64,000 nucleotides of DNA from Ailanthus altissimus (taxonomy: Eukaryota > Streptophyta > Magnoliopsida > Sapindales > Simaroubaceae). Numbering within the stretch: the stretch's first letter is position 1; every line of letters begins with the position of its first letter. The translations under genes and the position numbers were made by a program. The stretch spans positions 9,362,001-9,426,000 of the forward strand of contig OX327702.1 in NCBI GenBank assembly GCA_946807835.1, given 5' to 3'. This document shows positions 50,066 to 61,218 of this stretch, piece after piece. The notes under the pieces are model-generated. The model saw only the letters and a program-made list of their open reading frames with translations. It was not told the DNA's origin and searched no databases.

Positions 50066-51290
50066 TTATAAAAATAGTATTATAAATACTTTTAAAATCT
50101 AACCTAATATCAGAATCCAACAAATTTGAAAAATACGTAATAATATTTAATCATTAATTAATTTTATCAAATTTAACATATTTTATATTTGATTATATAA
50201 AATAACTCAATTATCCTTAATAATAAAATTAATTTAATAATCATAACCTTTTACATGTAACTTTTTTTTTTAATTTATTTTTTTTAAATTATTAATATTA
50301 ATAATTTTTTAATAATATATCATCACAATATACTGCTGTACCCACCATTGCCGAGGATACTGCAGCAGTGACCAAGTAAGAAAACAAAACTTGAACCCGA
50401 CAAACTTACCTATTTCCACAATCGTCGTTAGCTACAACCATCACCATTGAGCTGCTAATGAAACTTCAAACCACACCACCTGGAAAGAAATTGTTGACAA
50501 TTAAAACCCAACAAAACCCATGACTAACTGCAACCAAAAAATAATCTATCCACCAAACCTTCACAAATTACCAAAAGCCACCACCAGTCGAAATCAATAT
50601 TGTCCACTACAACAAATAATTCAAAACCCAAAATTAAAATCTTCTACATCTCATATCCAAATATTAATCAAGTCCCTGTAAATTTTCACAAGCATATTTC
50701 AAACAAATTTATTAGCAGCATAAATTTAACACACCTTCGAACCCTTTCCAAAACCCAAAAAATTTAACGAACCCAAATTATCAATCAAATAATTGGTCTT
50801 GTGTTCAAACGCGGCCACCGATGGCAGGAGCAGTGGCGACAATGGTGTTAGAGGTGCACTACCTTGGAATGGCAAGAATCCAGAAGTGGCCAGCTCTTGC
50901 TCGTCTAAAATACAGATCCTTGGGAAGTCTAAACGTGTCGTGAGCACAGATTAGACTGGCAGCTACTATGAGGGCATAAATAAGAATGGATCTGACGCTA
51001 GTAAGGAAGACGACGAAATTGCTGAGGATGATCAAGATCCCGAGGGTCTTGCGATCGCTGAAGGTGAGGCTAAAGAGGATGAGGGACTAATTGGAGGGCT
51101 GGAAGAGGTAGAGGAAGAGCCGATAGGCGAGGGGACCGATGAGCCTGAGAGAGAGAAGGCCAGAATTTAGAGTTTTTATTAGAAAACAATAGAATCTAGA
51201 AAAGAAGGCCAGAATTTTAAAATATTTATTTAAAATTTAAATGTTAAAATAATTTTATATATTTTTCATGATAATATTTTAATTTTATAT
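50066..51290. other. Insert in the gypsy F 3' LTR carrying the PRA1 fragment
   Basis: There is no counterpart in the 5' LTR. Both edges are AT-rich and the exact limits are blurred. GAAGGCCAGAATTT occurs twice near the right side (51156-51169 and 51205-51218). No terminal inverted repeats or clear target duplication were found by eye, so whether it arrived by transposon capture, filler DNA or a processed copy is open. Confidence 0.55.
50805..51165 (-). pseudogene. PRA1-family (prenylated Rab acceptor) pseudogene fragment
   Basis: The minus-strand translation is the C-terminal half of a plant PRA1 protein: AYRLFLYLFQPSN, a stop, SLILFSLTFSDRKTLGILI, ILSNFVVFLTSVRSILIYAL, IVAASLICAHDTFRLPKDLY, then after a frameshift DEQELATSGFLPF, and after another shift APAIGGRV with a stop at 50805-50807. 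Motifs FxRTFSDRETL-like, VCAHxxFRxPEDLF-like and the final A-x-x-RV are family hallmarks. PRA1 proteins are small membrane proteins acting with Rab GTPases between ER and Golgi; this copy is dead (one nonsense, at least two frameshifts, N-terminal half absent). About 470 bp of non-coding DNA beyond the stop is also inserted. It lies inside the gypsy F 3' LTR. Confidence 0.85.
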
Positions 51291-51315
51291 TATACATATA
51301 TATACGGTTCATATA

Positions 51316-51346
51316 TTATTATTATTTATTATTATTATTATTATTA
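51316..51346 (+). repeat. TTA/ATT microsatellite
   Basis: An imperfect run of ATT/TTA units within the gypsy F 3' LTR; the 5' LTR shows only ACAATATTATTATTAAG at the same place, so the run expanded here. Confidence 0.8.
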
Positions 51347-52029
51347 AAAAATTATTATTAATAATATATATAAAGTATATAATAATTTTTAATTATATAT
51401 ACTCATTGAGTATTAAATTCATTCTTTTTATTTTTTTTAAATTGTGTCAAGAATTCGTGTAATGCAATATATTTTTATATTTTAAGGTTGAGTAATATAC
51501 ACAATTATATGAATTGTCATATTATATATATGTGTGATAAATATATATTTTTGTTGAGACACATAACTTCGTTTTATATAAATATGAAGCATAATAGTTC
51601 AAAGTTTTCATAAGATTCACCTCAAACTTCGAAGAGACTTTGGTCAGATCCTATCATAATTTATAAATTTTATTTAAATTAATTTAATATTGTGTACTAA
51701 AAAAGTTAGAAATTCTTTAATTGTTTGTTTTTATTACTATTATAATGTTGTGATAAAAAACACCATTAGAATATAATAGATTTTTTGTTTTTATTAATTA
51801 AAATAAAATATACAAATTTTCATGTGGTAAAGAAAAGAGTGAGAGTTGCATCATTATAGTTTTAGTATATCTCAACTAGGTTAGTACCCATTATTTATCA
51901 ATCATTTGGAATGCCCTAACTCTAATTATAAGAATTACAAAGATAAATTAAGTTTATTGGTTGAGATTATTATATTTCTAGACTTTTAAAAATTTTAACC
52001 ATGTCTTCACTATCCAAGTTAAGGTAGAG

Positions 52030-52350
52030 GCTTCCAATAATTATAGGAAGAGGAAAGTCAATGCTGCTAAGGATTTGTATAGACATGAAGTTCAGGTAGC
52101 ATTTGCTAAGAGTTTTAGGCACGACTTTAGGTATGGACATGATCTTGCCATGTACTGAGAGCTACTGAAAGACTTTGATGTAGCATGTGGATGGTATCAT
52201 GGTTGATGCTTTAGGCATTTTAATGATGAGCCTTAGTAGATTAATTATGATTTTGCTGATAAAGGAGCTTTAGAGTCAGATCCTAATGTCGTTGATCTCA
52301 TTTAGAAATCTTCGAATTGTGATTCGTGATCTCCCCCTCCAATAATTTTG
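52030..52350 (+). pseudogene. Decayed coding fragment, family not recognised
   Basis: A single frame from about 52029 reads ASNNYRKRKVNAAKDLYRHE, VQVAFAKSFRHDFRYGHDLA, then ELLKDFDVACGWYHG, then INYDFADKGALESDPNVV and DLI. It is interrupted only by TGA and TAG codons that could each have come from one base change. The composition looks like protein-coding DNA. I recognise no domain. It sits between the end of gypsy F and the minisatellite, so it could be an old transposon or host exon. Confidence 0.4.
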
Positions 52351-52674
52351 TAACTTTCAAAGTACATTTTTGTAAACATTTACAAATGATAATAGAGATT
52401 GAATTTTTATTTTAATTGGTTGGTAATAGTAATTTTTATTAAGTACTACTTCTTTAAATATCTTGTTCCAGGAAAGAATTGCTTCCTATGATCAATTCTT
52501 TAATTGTCAGATTCTGTGAGTTAGAAGGGAATCAAACTTCCATTACGGAAACATTTTTCTTTGAAATATGGTATTGATTTATACTTTTGAAAGGAACACT
52601 TGATTAAGGGCTTTTACGCCTTCAAAATTTCTAGTGAACATTTTTTTCCTTCATTCTTGAGAAAGGGTATTTGA

Positions 52675-53190
52675 TACATGATCCTTTCGAGGTCTTTTCT
52701 TGGTTGAGTGCTCTTAAGGAAAGGTGGCTAAGGGGTACACAACCTTGTCCTATGAGTTTTTGAAATTTTGCCCGTTGGAAAGGTTGATTTTAGATGTACA
52801 CAACCCTTCCCAAAGAAGTCTTTAAAACCGTGTTTCTAGGAAAAATAGTTTGTAGATACGCAACCTTTTCAATGAGTTCTCAAATGGTATTGAGTTTTTA
52901 GGAAAAGGCAGCGTATAGGCACACAACCATTTCAAGGAAGTCTTTTTTGATATTGTGCTTCCAAAAAATGGTGCTTATAGGTATATAACTCTTCCTAATG
53001 AAGTCTTTCTGAATTCGTGCTTTTAGGAAAGGATGGCCCATAGGCGCACAACCTTTTCCAAAAAAAGTCTTTTTGATTTTGTACTTCCAAAAAATAGTGG
53101 TTTATGGGCACACGACCCTTCCTAAGGAATTTTTTTTATGTGCGTAAAGCGTTCGAGGAAGAAAGACTAATAGGCGCACATTCATTCAAA
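52675..53190 (+). repeat. Minisatellite, about 9 degenerate units of 60-66 bp
   Basis: Each unit carries a GGCACACAACCTTTCC-like head, an AAGTCTTTTTGATTTTGTGC-like middle and a TTCCAAAAAATGG or AGGAAA tail. The heads (ACACAACC or variants) fall at about 52738, 52799, 52861, 52924, 52985, 53048, 53112 and 53178, with a further weaker unit before. No ORF runs through it. It is not similar to any LTR family here. Confidence 0.8.
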
Positions 53191-53375
53191 TAAGAAATCT
53201 CAAAAAATAAAATAAAATAATGTAACTAAAAAATACGTCTATTATTACAATATAAATAATACTGTAAAATTTAAAAAAATGCTTACACATAGAATTAATT
53301 TAACTTTGATACGTTTTAAAAGGTGGAAATAGGTTCTCCATCCATTGCTTGTAGTAAAAAGACTCCAGGGTCTAA

Positions 53376-54105
53376 TGTTTTGATGACTTTATATAGCATT
53401 ATTAGTTGGACCATAGTAGGTTGCAATATCAATATCACCTCTATATTGAGGTGATATATCAACCTTTTTGTTTGATATCAATTCCTCTGTCCAACACAGA
53501 GGAATTTCCTCTATGTTGAATGGCATCTCTCCTCAAAAAGAGGAAATATTTTTTTCTCTAAATTTTCTTTTATAATAAATTTATTTGTAGAAAATTAATT
53601 TTGATGAGATTTTCAAAAGTCAAAATTAGAAGTTTTATAAGGCTCAATGTTATACATGAATTACAAAGAGTTGGACTCTCTGTGGCTCACGTTTTTTATC
53701 TCTTTAATTATAGAAAAATACTTTTTTAAATATTTTTATTAATAAATGTTATTAATTATTTTATTCAATTAAATTAAAAAAATTAGTTTAATTAAAGTAT
53801 TATAAAAGGATGAGGTAAGAAAAGAAATCTCATTCTCTCACGTATAACACAAAATAATACGTATTTTTCTTTTAGAGAAAAATAAGAATCACACTCTTTC
53901 ACTCATTGTCAAATAAGAGATTTGGTATGAAATCTTTTGGTAAAAAAATAATTAAGCGTGAATTCAATGTATATTTTTTATTATTCTTGTTTTCAATTAT
54001 GCACCCAAACCATATATTCATAAAGATTGAATGAAAGATAAAAGAGTTTTTATCTTAATTTTTTTTAATGTTAAATTCTACTGCAAATCTTTAATAAAAC
54101 TAACA
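53376..54105 (+). repeat. Probable 5' LTR of copia element 2
   Basis: The right end is well supported: TAACA at 54101-54105, then AA and a primer-binding site. The left end is a guess (TGTTTTGATGAC at 53376). A TATTATAAAAGG TATA-like box lies near 53800. Three hairpins (53432-53547) lie in the upstream part. The matching 3' LTR would be outside this window, so the length cannot be checked here. Confidence 0.5.
53432..53547. repeat. Three consecutive perfect inverted repeats
   Basis: ATATCACCTC/GAGGTGATAT (53432-53457, 6-base loop), ATTCCTCTGT/ACAGAGGAAT (53481-53505, 5-base loop) and ATTTCCTCT/AGAGGAAAT (53504-53512 and 53539-53547). The second and third share the TTCCTCT sequence and could pair alternatively. 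Confidence 0.85.
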
Positions 54106-54107
54106 AA

Positions 54108-54120
54108 TGTTATCAAAGCC
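54108..54120 (+). other. Primer-binding site of copia element 2
   Basis: TGTTATCAAAGCC resembles the initiator Met-type TGGTATCAGAGCC with two differences. It is spaced from the LTR end (TAACA + AA) as in copia element 1, and it sets the element's + orientation. Confidence 0.7.
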
Positions 54121-56065
54121 ATAATTATTATTTTTTTGAAAATATAATTTTGAGTATTATGATTTATTTTATTTAAATCATGATTAACTTGTAGGTGTGT
54201 AGAGTGTGTACTTACATTTTTATTTTATTCATATGATGAATGGATATTTTGTATATGAATCCTTTGATTGTTAATTATATAATCCTCTAGAATAAATTTT
54301 AATTATTTTATTTTAATTAGATCAAAATCATATAAAACCATAATAGGGTTACCAGATTTTTGTAATTTTTTGTAATTTCATTTTTGGTGGCTTTATGTGA
54401 ATACAAAATAATGAAGAAGAAGACAAAGAGGCACATGGCCATCGTGCTCTTTTGCTGAACAAAAAATAATTTATTAAAAAAAGTAAAAGACAAATAGTCA
54501 TTGGGTAAAGTACCCACTGCCACCATACAGAATGGCCATGTAGGATGCTCTCATAACCTTGCATGGTGGCAAGGGTGCCGCTTATAATAGCTGCCACCAT
54601 GGGCAATAGCTTTCGTGCTACTACTCAAAGTGCAATATGGGCAACAAAAGATCCTTTTAGATCGAGGAGACTTAAATTCCAATTAGATTTTGATTCTTTT
54701 GCCATCTGGGCTGTACATATACAATTTGTTTTTATAAAAATGTTTAAATATTGGACTACCTTGAAAAGATATACAATGGACTCAAAAACTATTCTTAAGT
54801 CCATATGTACAAAGTTACAAAGAAAAATTAAGTAGATTGAGGACTTAAAAAAACTACGCAATTGAGCATGCGTGCCTATAGCTATTATGTATTTTATTTA
54901 ATTTTTTGTTATGAGCTTAATTAAAAATCTTAGGGGACTCGGTTAAAATTATATTAAATATTAATTTATGTTATTTAATTATGTGATGAATTATAATATG
55001 ATTATACATAATCACATGCCATGTATTTATATCTACTTATGTTATTATAATATGATAAGCATATATGCCATAATTAAATTTAAATAATTTATTTTGTTAT
55101 GGAAAATTAATTTTAATATGATTAAATTTATAGATTAAGTAGCATAGTTAGAACTTGTATAATTAATCAAATTATGTGAAATAGGTTTAATAGTTAAATT
55201 TAGAAATTTCATGTAATTCTAGGTAACCTAAATTAAACAGTTTGATTTAGGATTACTTAGAAAATATTAATAAAATTATTGATTTATTAATTATAAGGTA
55301 ATTAATTAAATCCTATAATTGAAGATATAGGTTCACCTAAATTGTTAGGCCTATATAAAAAAAGATTAGTTATACTAATGAACTTAGACCCAATAAGATT
55401 AGACTTTATTAGAATTTATTAATTAAACCTAATAATTATTTATATGAGATATAATGATTTGCTAAAGTTATAAAACATAAGATGTTTTATAAATTAGAAA
55501 ATACATAATGAAAAATAGCGAGTTGGGAGAGGGTATATGATAATGAACCCACAAGTCTCCTTTATTAGTACAACACCATGGGATATATGTAGCACTTCAT
55601 GATGCATTGATTTCGTCCTCTCTACAGAGAGTGTCCACCTATGTCAATAACAAGGTTAACTTCATAGAGATAGAATTTAATTGATGTATTTTAGAATTAA
55701 TCTACCATACAGTGGCAATTTTGAGTTAACTCAATATAATCTGAAATAATGGTTATACTCACAAAGATATAATTAAGCGGTTAATTATATCTTGACCAAA
55801 ATAAATGGTAGTTAATAAGTAAATAAAAATATGAGATATTTTAAAACTTGCCTATTAATTTGGGATAGTCTAATTATAATTTAAAATTAATATGACATAT
55901 CCTATGACAACACATTAGTTATTAAATTGAACTATTGTGGATTAGTATTAATTTATATGTTTAAATACTATGCATTCATGCATCACCTTTACTATTATGA
56001 AATTACATTGATATTTATTCAAGTATTCTTAAAATTGCTTTATTTATTTCAACATCATTTCTAGT
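54121..56065 (+). other. Untranslated leader of copia element 2, AT-rich
   Basis: Lies between the primer-binding site and gag. It contains a less AT-rich block (54500-54620) with inverted CATGGTGGCA/TGCCACCATG-like words (about 54560-54600), and a CTCTCTACAGAGAG palindrome at about 55618-55631. ORFs of 60-90 codons occur on both strands but show no family similarity. Such long leaders are known in some copia lineages; the assignment rests on position. Confidence 0.5.
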
Positions 56066-56069
56066 ACAA

Positions 56070-56798
56070 AGCCCTATAATAGCCCTCTTAGTAAATGAAA
56101 AATTAATTGGTGATAACTTCGTTAAATAAAAAAGTAATTTAAACATTATGTTGATTTGTGAGAATCAAAAGTTTGTCCTTGTGAAGAAATGTCATTTAGA
56201 GCCTGCAACTAATGCTCCTTATAATGTACGTGCTCAGGATGAAGCACGAGCATTTGGAAAATGCAAATGAGATATGAGATTCTCTCCAAGTGATATTTGG
56301 CCAAGAATTAGAACAAAGTCATCATGAAGCTACTCATAGCTACATGAACACTAAGATGAAGAAATGAGTTTTAGTGTGTGAGCATGTTTGAACATGATTA
56401 ACCTAATTCATCAAGCGAAGATCCATAGAATCACTATAGATGAAAAGACTAAAGTCAGCATAATTCTAGAGTCTCTTACTCCAACATTTTTACAATTCTA
56501 AATAAATTATGTTATGAATAAGCTCTCATATAATATGACTCAACTACTTAATGCACTGTAAAATTTTAAGGCTATATTAAAAGATAAGGTTAAAGAGCCT
56601 AAGACAAATGCTACTGATGCTAAGTTGACTTCCTTCAAAGCAACAAGAAGAGGAAAAATAATGGTGGTAATTCAGGTTCTTAAGGGAAAGCCAAGAAAAC
56701 CTCTAATGGTGCCAAGAAAACCTCTAATGGTGGCAAGAGCAAGAAGAATGTCTCTAAGGCAAAGAAAGGAAAACGCTTCTATTGTACCACGAACTGAA
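56070..56798 (+). pseudogene. Copia 2 gag
   Basis: The translation begins IIALLVNEKLIGDNFVK, a stop, KSNLNIMLICENQKFVL, then VKKCHLEPATNAPYNVRAQ. Later come MINLIHQAKIHRITIDEKTK, VSIILESLTPTFLQF and MNKLSYNMTQLLNAL, blocks of the copia UBN2-type Gag (capsid protein). A Lys/Arg-rich linker has a 21-bp in-frame duplication (56691-56711/56712-56732). The zinc knuckle starts (KRFYCTTN, about 56771-56794) but is cut by the next insertion. Stops at several points. Confidence 0.85.
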
Positions 56799-58127
56799 TG
56801 TTTGCTCTAATTTATGAAATTTTGGCTATTTAATTATGTTTTTGATCATAAATAGGTGGACGATGGATAATGCGATGATTCAAGACAAATAAGAGGCAAA
56901 ATGGACTTAAACCGAAGAAGTTGCGCTCAAAATACAAGAGTGCCAAAACCCAGGTCTGAGCATTGCAGCTCCCAAGGTAGAAATTCAGGTGCTGTAGTGC
57001 CTAGAGTTCCCTCACCAATAATTGTGTTTGCAAGTTCGACTGCCGAGGTGCTCAACCCCCAATGTCTCGACGCCCCTGCGATGAATAAAACACCTCCTCA
57101 ACTCTTCTATTTTGACTTGGATTTGAAGTTAGGGTTTCTCAAAGTTATAAAAGCACTCTTTTAAAAGCCAAAATGGAGAGTTTTAAAGAAGTAAAACTTA
57201 GGAAAATAATTCACAACACAAAATGAAGAGATTAAAGCCAAGATTGAAGATTCAAAGTTCAAGCTTTAAGTTAAGGAAGAGAGAAAAGTAACTTAAGACG
57301 TCTTCTTAATTAGTTTTTCTTTTCTTTTATTATTATTATATTCTTGTTCTTACTAATATTCATGTATTGGTTTGATACTCTTGATTTGGTGATAAGCTAA
57401 ACTTATTTTATCTAGGATTAGACTATTGAATTTAAGTATGTAGCTAGATGCAATTAACTCTTAGTTTATAAACTATATATCATTGATTCATTCTATTTTG
57501 ATCTTAATGCTTTTATTATATGTGGCCAACATTGTGAATGATCAAGAAATCACGATGAACTTGATAGATGGATTCATGTGTTTAGCTTTGGATAGTTTGA
57601 TGCACGATAATAGAGTAATAACTATGGGTTTTATGTAGGATAGACATATATCTAGATGGCATGTATGTTATAATTTAGGCATGGTCTTAATGAATTACAT
57701 TATATTCTAATTATCATAGATATATAAGTAGTTGTTAGAATGTTTAATATAGTCACTCGATTATCGACAAAGGCTTGTGACGAGGTTAGAGTCTAGCCAA
57801 TTAATTTGTATTAAGGAATTAACGAAGAAATTATGATTCCAATGAAATAATAAGGGATAAATTGAAATCATAAAAAAAATATTAATTAGTGAATTCAAAT
57901 CTTTGTTTATTTTCTATTTAGGTTTAGTTTAAATTGATAGAACTATATTAATTAATTGAATTTTAGATTTTAGTTTTCTAAATAAAAGTTAAGTAGATAT
58001 AAATTTATTAGTTGATTGTAAGAATTAGATTAATAGTCCCTATGGGAATGATACTTGGATTGAAAATCTTATATTTCTTGATATGATAGTGTGTGCTTGT
58101 GTTTAACTATTAAAGCATACATTAGCA
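56799..58127 (+). mobile_element. LTR-like insertion (family E, about 1330 bp)
   Basis: Interrupts the copia 2 zinc knuckle: KRFYCTTN before, and KRNYKKYLFNLKEKK after. It begins TGTTTGCTCTAATTTATG and ends ATTAGCA. Flanks CTGAA and TTGCA match only partly, so the boundaries may shift by a few bases. The CCCTATGGGAATGATACTTGG segment near the end (about 58038-58058) and the AAAGCCAAGATTGAAGATTC segment (57234-57253) resemble the Athila-type LTRs at 30976-32201 and 36839-38223 in reverse. It is therefore probably a related gypsy solo LTR. Confidence 0.65.
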
Positions 58128-58132
58128 TTGCA

Positions 58133-58527
58133 AAAGGAACTATAAAAAGTACCTCTTCAACCTGAAGGAAAAGAAAAACAAAGGTAAATATGATTTACTA
58201 GTTTTAAAAGCATATTTAGTGGAAGAAGAATTATCTTATTGGATAACTGATTTAGGAGCCACTAACTATATTTGTTCTTCCTTGTAAATGCTTAGTTATT
58301 CTAGAGAGTTTATTGATGAGGACTATACTATACGAGTTGCTAATGTGGTAGTTGTTACGGCTTTAGCAGTAGGAGTGACTCGATTGGATTTTAGAAATAA
58401 ATTTTTGATTTTAAAAGATGTTTAATTTATTTATGGATTCCGAATAAATTTGATTTCTATTTCAAAATTGCATAAACAATTATTTAATATTTTCTTTTAT
58501 TATAATGAGATTATTATTGGCAGAAAT
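58133..58527 (+). pseudogene. Copia 2 nucleocapsid end and protease
   Basis: After the E insert the frame resumes with KKYLFNLKEKKNKGKYDLLV, LKAYLVEEELSYWITDLGATN and YICSSL. This is the plant copia protease start, where the usual D-S-G-A-T-N active site is D-L-G-A-T-N. Then come SYSREFIDEDYTIRVANVVVV and a decayed tail to RNLISISKL-like residues at 58450-58470. It ends at the nested family D copy with IIIGRN. Confidence 0.85.
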
Positions 58528-61218
58528 TGTCACGCCCCAGTCCCAAAAGATCCGATACATAACATAACTTACACTTATTTAATAATATTTAAACATTCAT
58601 TTTAACTTCTTTCAGAATTATAACAATTGAATTATGACTGAGAAAATTAGTAAACCGGAGATACACAGAGTTTTCTCAGAGATTAACACTCTACTACGTC
58701 ACCAGTAGCAACTTTGTTACCGGAAGCCCAGAATATATTCATTGCAAATTCTTACTTAAAATCAATCCATAACCACACGTGGTGAAACTTAAACTAAATC
58801 CAACCACGCGCAATAAAATAATACATAAGTATTTATTCAATAGGGACAGATCAAATATCTTATCCCACGTGTCCCCAAATAAAACACTCAGTAACCTAGC
58901 AACTTAGGGAACCCAAGGAACAGCAGAAGCCTTGCCAAATCCGCTAAGCACACATGTACCTTATTTACCTGAAATCACCATAAACTATAATGAGTATAAA
59001 ACTCAGTAAGCATACTAGTTTTTTATATATCAAATACAAATACATATATGTACACAATGCATATGTATGATATGCTGTGATTAATCAAAATCATAATCTT
59101 AACAAATCACATGTCATGTAAGCGCTTAAACATTCTTTCAAAACATATAATAGGAATACCATCACTCAACTACTACTTAGTAGAAATTAAATATCACATA
59201 TCACACAATGAGCCAAATGTCACTCGTAGGTGACATACCGTATGAGAGGAATAGTACAAGTGAGAGAAATATAATGCTCATACCTGAAGGTAAAAGCCAA
59301 ACCCTCACCCTGATCATCGGTGAGTCCTCTCACATGCACCAATATGCCACTACACGAATGTGATGACTCACTCTTCCTTTAGGTACCAATAGGATCATTC
59401 CTACATACGAAACACATAATATATACCAATCCCGAAGGAAAGGCCACACATAAAGGCTCCACAACTCACATAAAATGCCTATTAAGTTAACAGTGAGTTC
59501 AAGTACCCTCTAAACACAAAATATCTCTCATGGACATATTACACTTCAAAAGCTTTCTTTGTTAAACACATTTCATTTTGAAAGCTCACTTTTAAAAACA
59601 CATATATATCATGTATGTCCATACTCACATTCATAAATACATATCTTCACATTTCATATCAAAATATATTTTTACATAACATAAATATATTCTTAACCCC
59701 ATTTACAAATTCATACAAAACAATTACTATGTTTATTGTGATTTCAGTAAAAAGTCTAGTATACTTACCTCTTAACACTTACAGCTACAAGGCTTAAATC
59801 TCCTTAACCTATCAATAGAGATCAATCCTTTCATAAGCCTCAAAATTCACACAAAATACTTTAAATAGCTTACAAAATTATACACAAGGCATTTATCACA
59901 TCAAATTGGTCTAAATACTTGATTTCTCAAAACCTGTCATTCTGATCACTTACACTTAACAAAATTTTCTAATACATCAAATGATGTCCAATTACTCCAA
60001 CATCAGAATGTATCATTCTTGACTCATATAACCTTTGTATATATAAATATTATAACACAATTCCTACACAATCCATTTCATATACACCATCGAATCCAAA
60101 CTACTAACTTGACAAGATTAAGATACTTATTGAACAGTATTAAATCTCCTAATTTTATAAAATCATATACTAACTCAAAATTATAAAAATACCACAGAAA
60201 TACTCTTGACACATATCCCAATCCATGATAAATATTTCACTTAAAAATAACTGCCAAAGCATTTTAAAACTATTTTATTCTATAGCTTTAAAAATCTGTT
60301 AATCAAATACTGCAATGAGCTGATACACTTTAGAAAATCATAACACTTCAACCACATTGATCTAAATTCTCAATTTCGATCATATCATATTAGACATATA
60401 AAATTATCATATTCTACAAATTTGTAATTTTTGAAGATCATTCAGTAGGACAAAAATTATTTGTCACTGTATCATACTGTTTATACAGGAAATTTTCAGA
60501 ATTTCAGAGTTATTTTGGTAAATTCACAAAAAATTCAATTTCTGGAATTTTGAATTGATTCAAAGTCTCAGATGATCCTAAACATGTCTAATTTCATATA
60601 CTCAAAATTCAAAATCAGAATGGAATCACAAAAAGTTCTAAAATTACTGGATCAAGAGACTATCAAGCAGAAATTTCATAATTCATCATAATTTATCAAG
60701 CTATCTTATAGATCATCATCAATTCTCATAAGATCTTACGAAATACACATCAAATCCTCAATTATACATATTTCCAAAAATCAAAACTTAAAGGAATTAA
60801 CTTAATTTATATCAATAAATTGAGAAATAGGTATGATATACCTCTTAAAATTCAAATTTCCAATTTCTTCTTCTTCTTCTTCTCTTTCTCTCCTCTCTAT
60901 TTCTCTCTTCTCTCTCTCTAAAGGGATAGCTCGACCCAAAAATGAGCAAATTAGGGTTTCACAAGTGTATTTTTATACTAAGAGGCAAATTTTTAGTATT
61001 TATAAATTTGCCCCTAAAACTTTCAAAGTATTACAATTTGGTCCCTAAAATAAATCTAAAGTTTTACAAATAAACCCAATACTAATAGTATGTCCTTAAC
61101 TTATAAAATTATTACTAATAATAATATAAAAATCAAGGATCATCCACATACAAATAAAAAAATTATATATATATATATAAATACATATTCTTACCGGTTG
61201 TAGATACTGGTTACTACA
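58528..61218 (+). mobile_element. Solo LTR, family D, copy 2 (2691 bp), perfect TSD
   Basis: Starts TGTCACGCCCCAGTCCC and ends CTGGTTACTACA. GAAAT at 58523-58527 is repeated exactly at 61219-61223. It interrupts the copia 2 polyprotein between the protease and GAG-pre-integrase regions, and the frame continues across (…GRN/GLDICHVKLENELY). The TGTCACGCCCC start suggests a chromovirus LTR. A CT-rich tract (60865-60925) and an AT microsatellite (about 61161-61178) lie near the end. Confidence 0.93.

Larger units (their letters stand above)
29360..51656 (+). mobile_element. Ty3/gypsy element F (chromovirus-like), old, split by nested insertions
   Basis: The element's own pieces are the 5' LTR (about 29360-30715), primer-binding site and leader (30716-30975), gag (38224-39277), protease and reverse transcriptase (41857-43408), RNase H (45524-45731 and 47560 on), integrase (to about 48970) and 3' LTR (about 49080-51656, itself interrupted). 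The coding order PR-RT-RH-IN is that of Ty3/gypsy. The segments re-join in frame across each nested insertion, which supports the reconstruction. All coding parts carry stops. Confidence 0.82.
49080..51656 (+). repeat. 3' LTR of gypsy element F, interrupted
   Basis: Matches the 5' LTR at 49085-50065 and 51290-51656, ending GATCCTATCA. The block 50066-51290 has no counterpart in the 5' LTR and carries a PRA1 pseudogene. TA-repeat 49570-49586 and a TTA-repeat (51316-51346) occur here. The segments flanking the insert are very AT-rich. Confidence 0.75.

Noticed and set aside
50726..50947. 73-codon minus-strand ORF as an independent small gene
   Set aside because: Its N-terminal part is the frame-shifted tail of the PRA1 pseudogene and its C-terminal part is read-through past the family stop.
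54317..54861. Overlapping ORFs of 69-90 codons on both strands
   Set aside because: They lie in the presumed leader of copia element 2, overlap each other in opposite directions and have no recognised motif.
60865..60925. CT-rich tract as a promoter element
   Set aside because: It is part of the family D LTR (its inverse is at 39580-39650), and no gene follows it.
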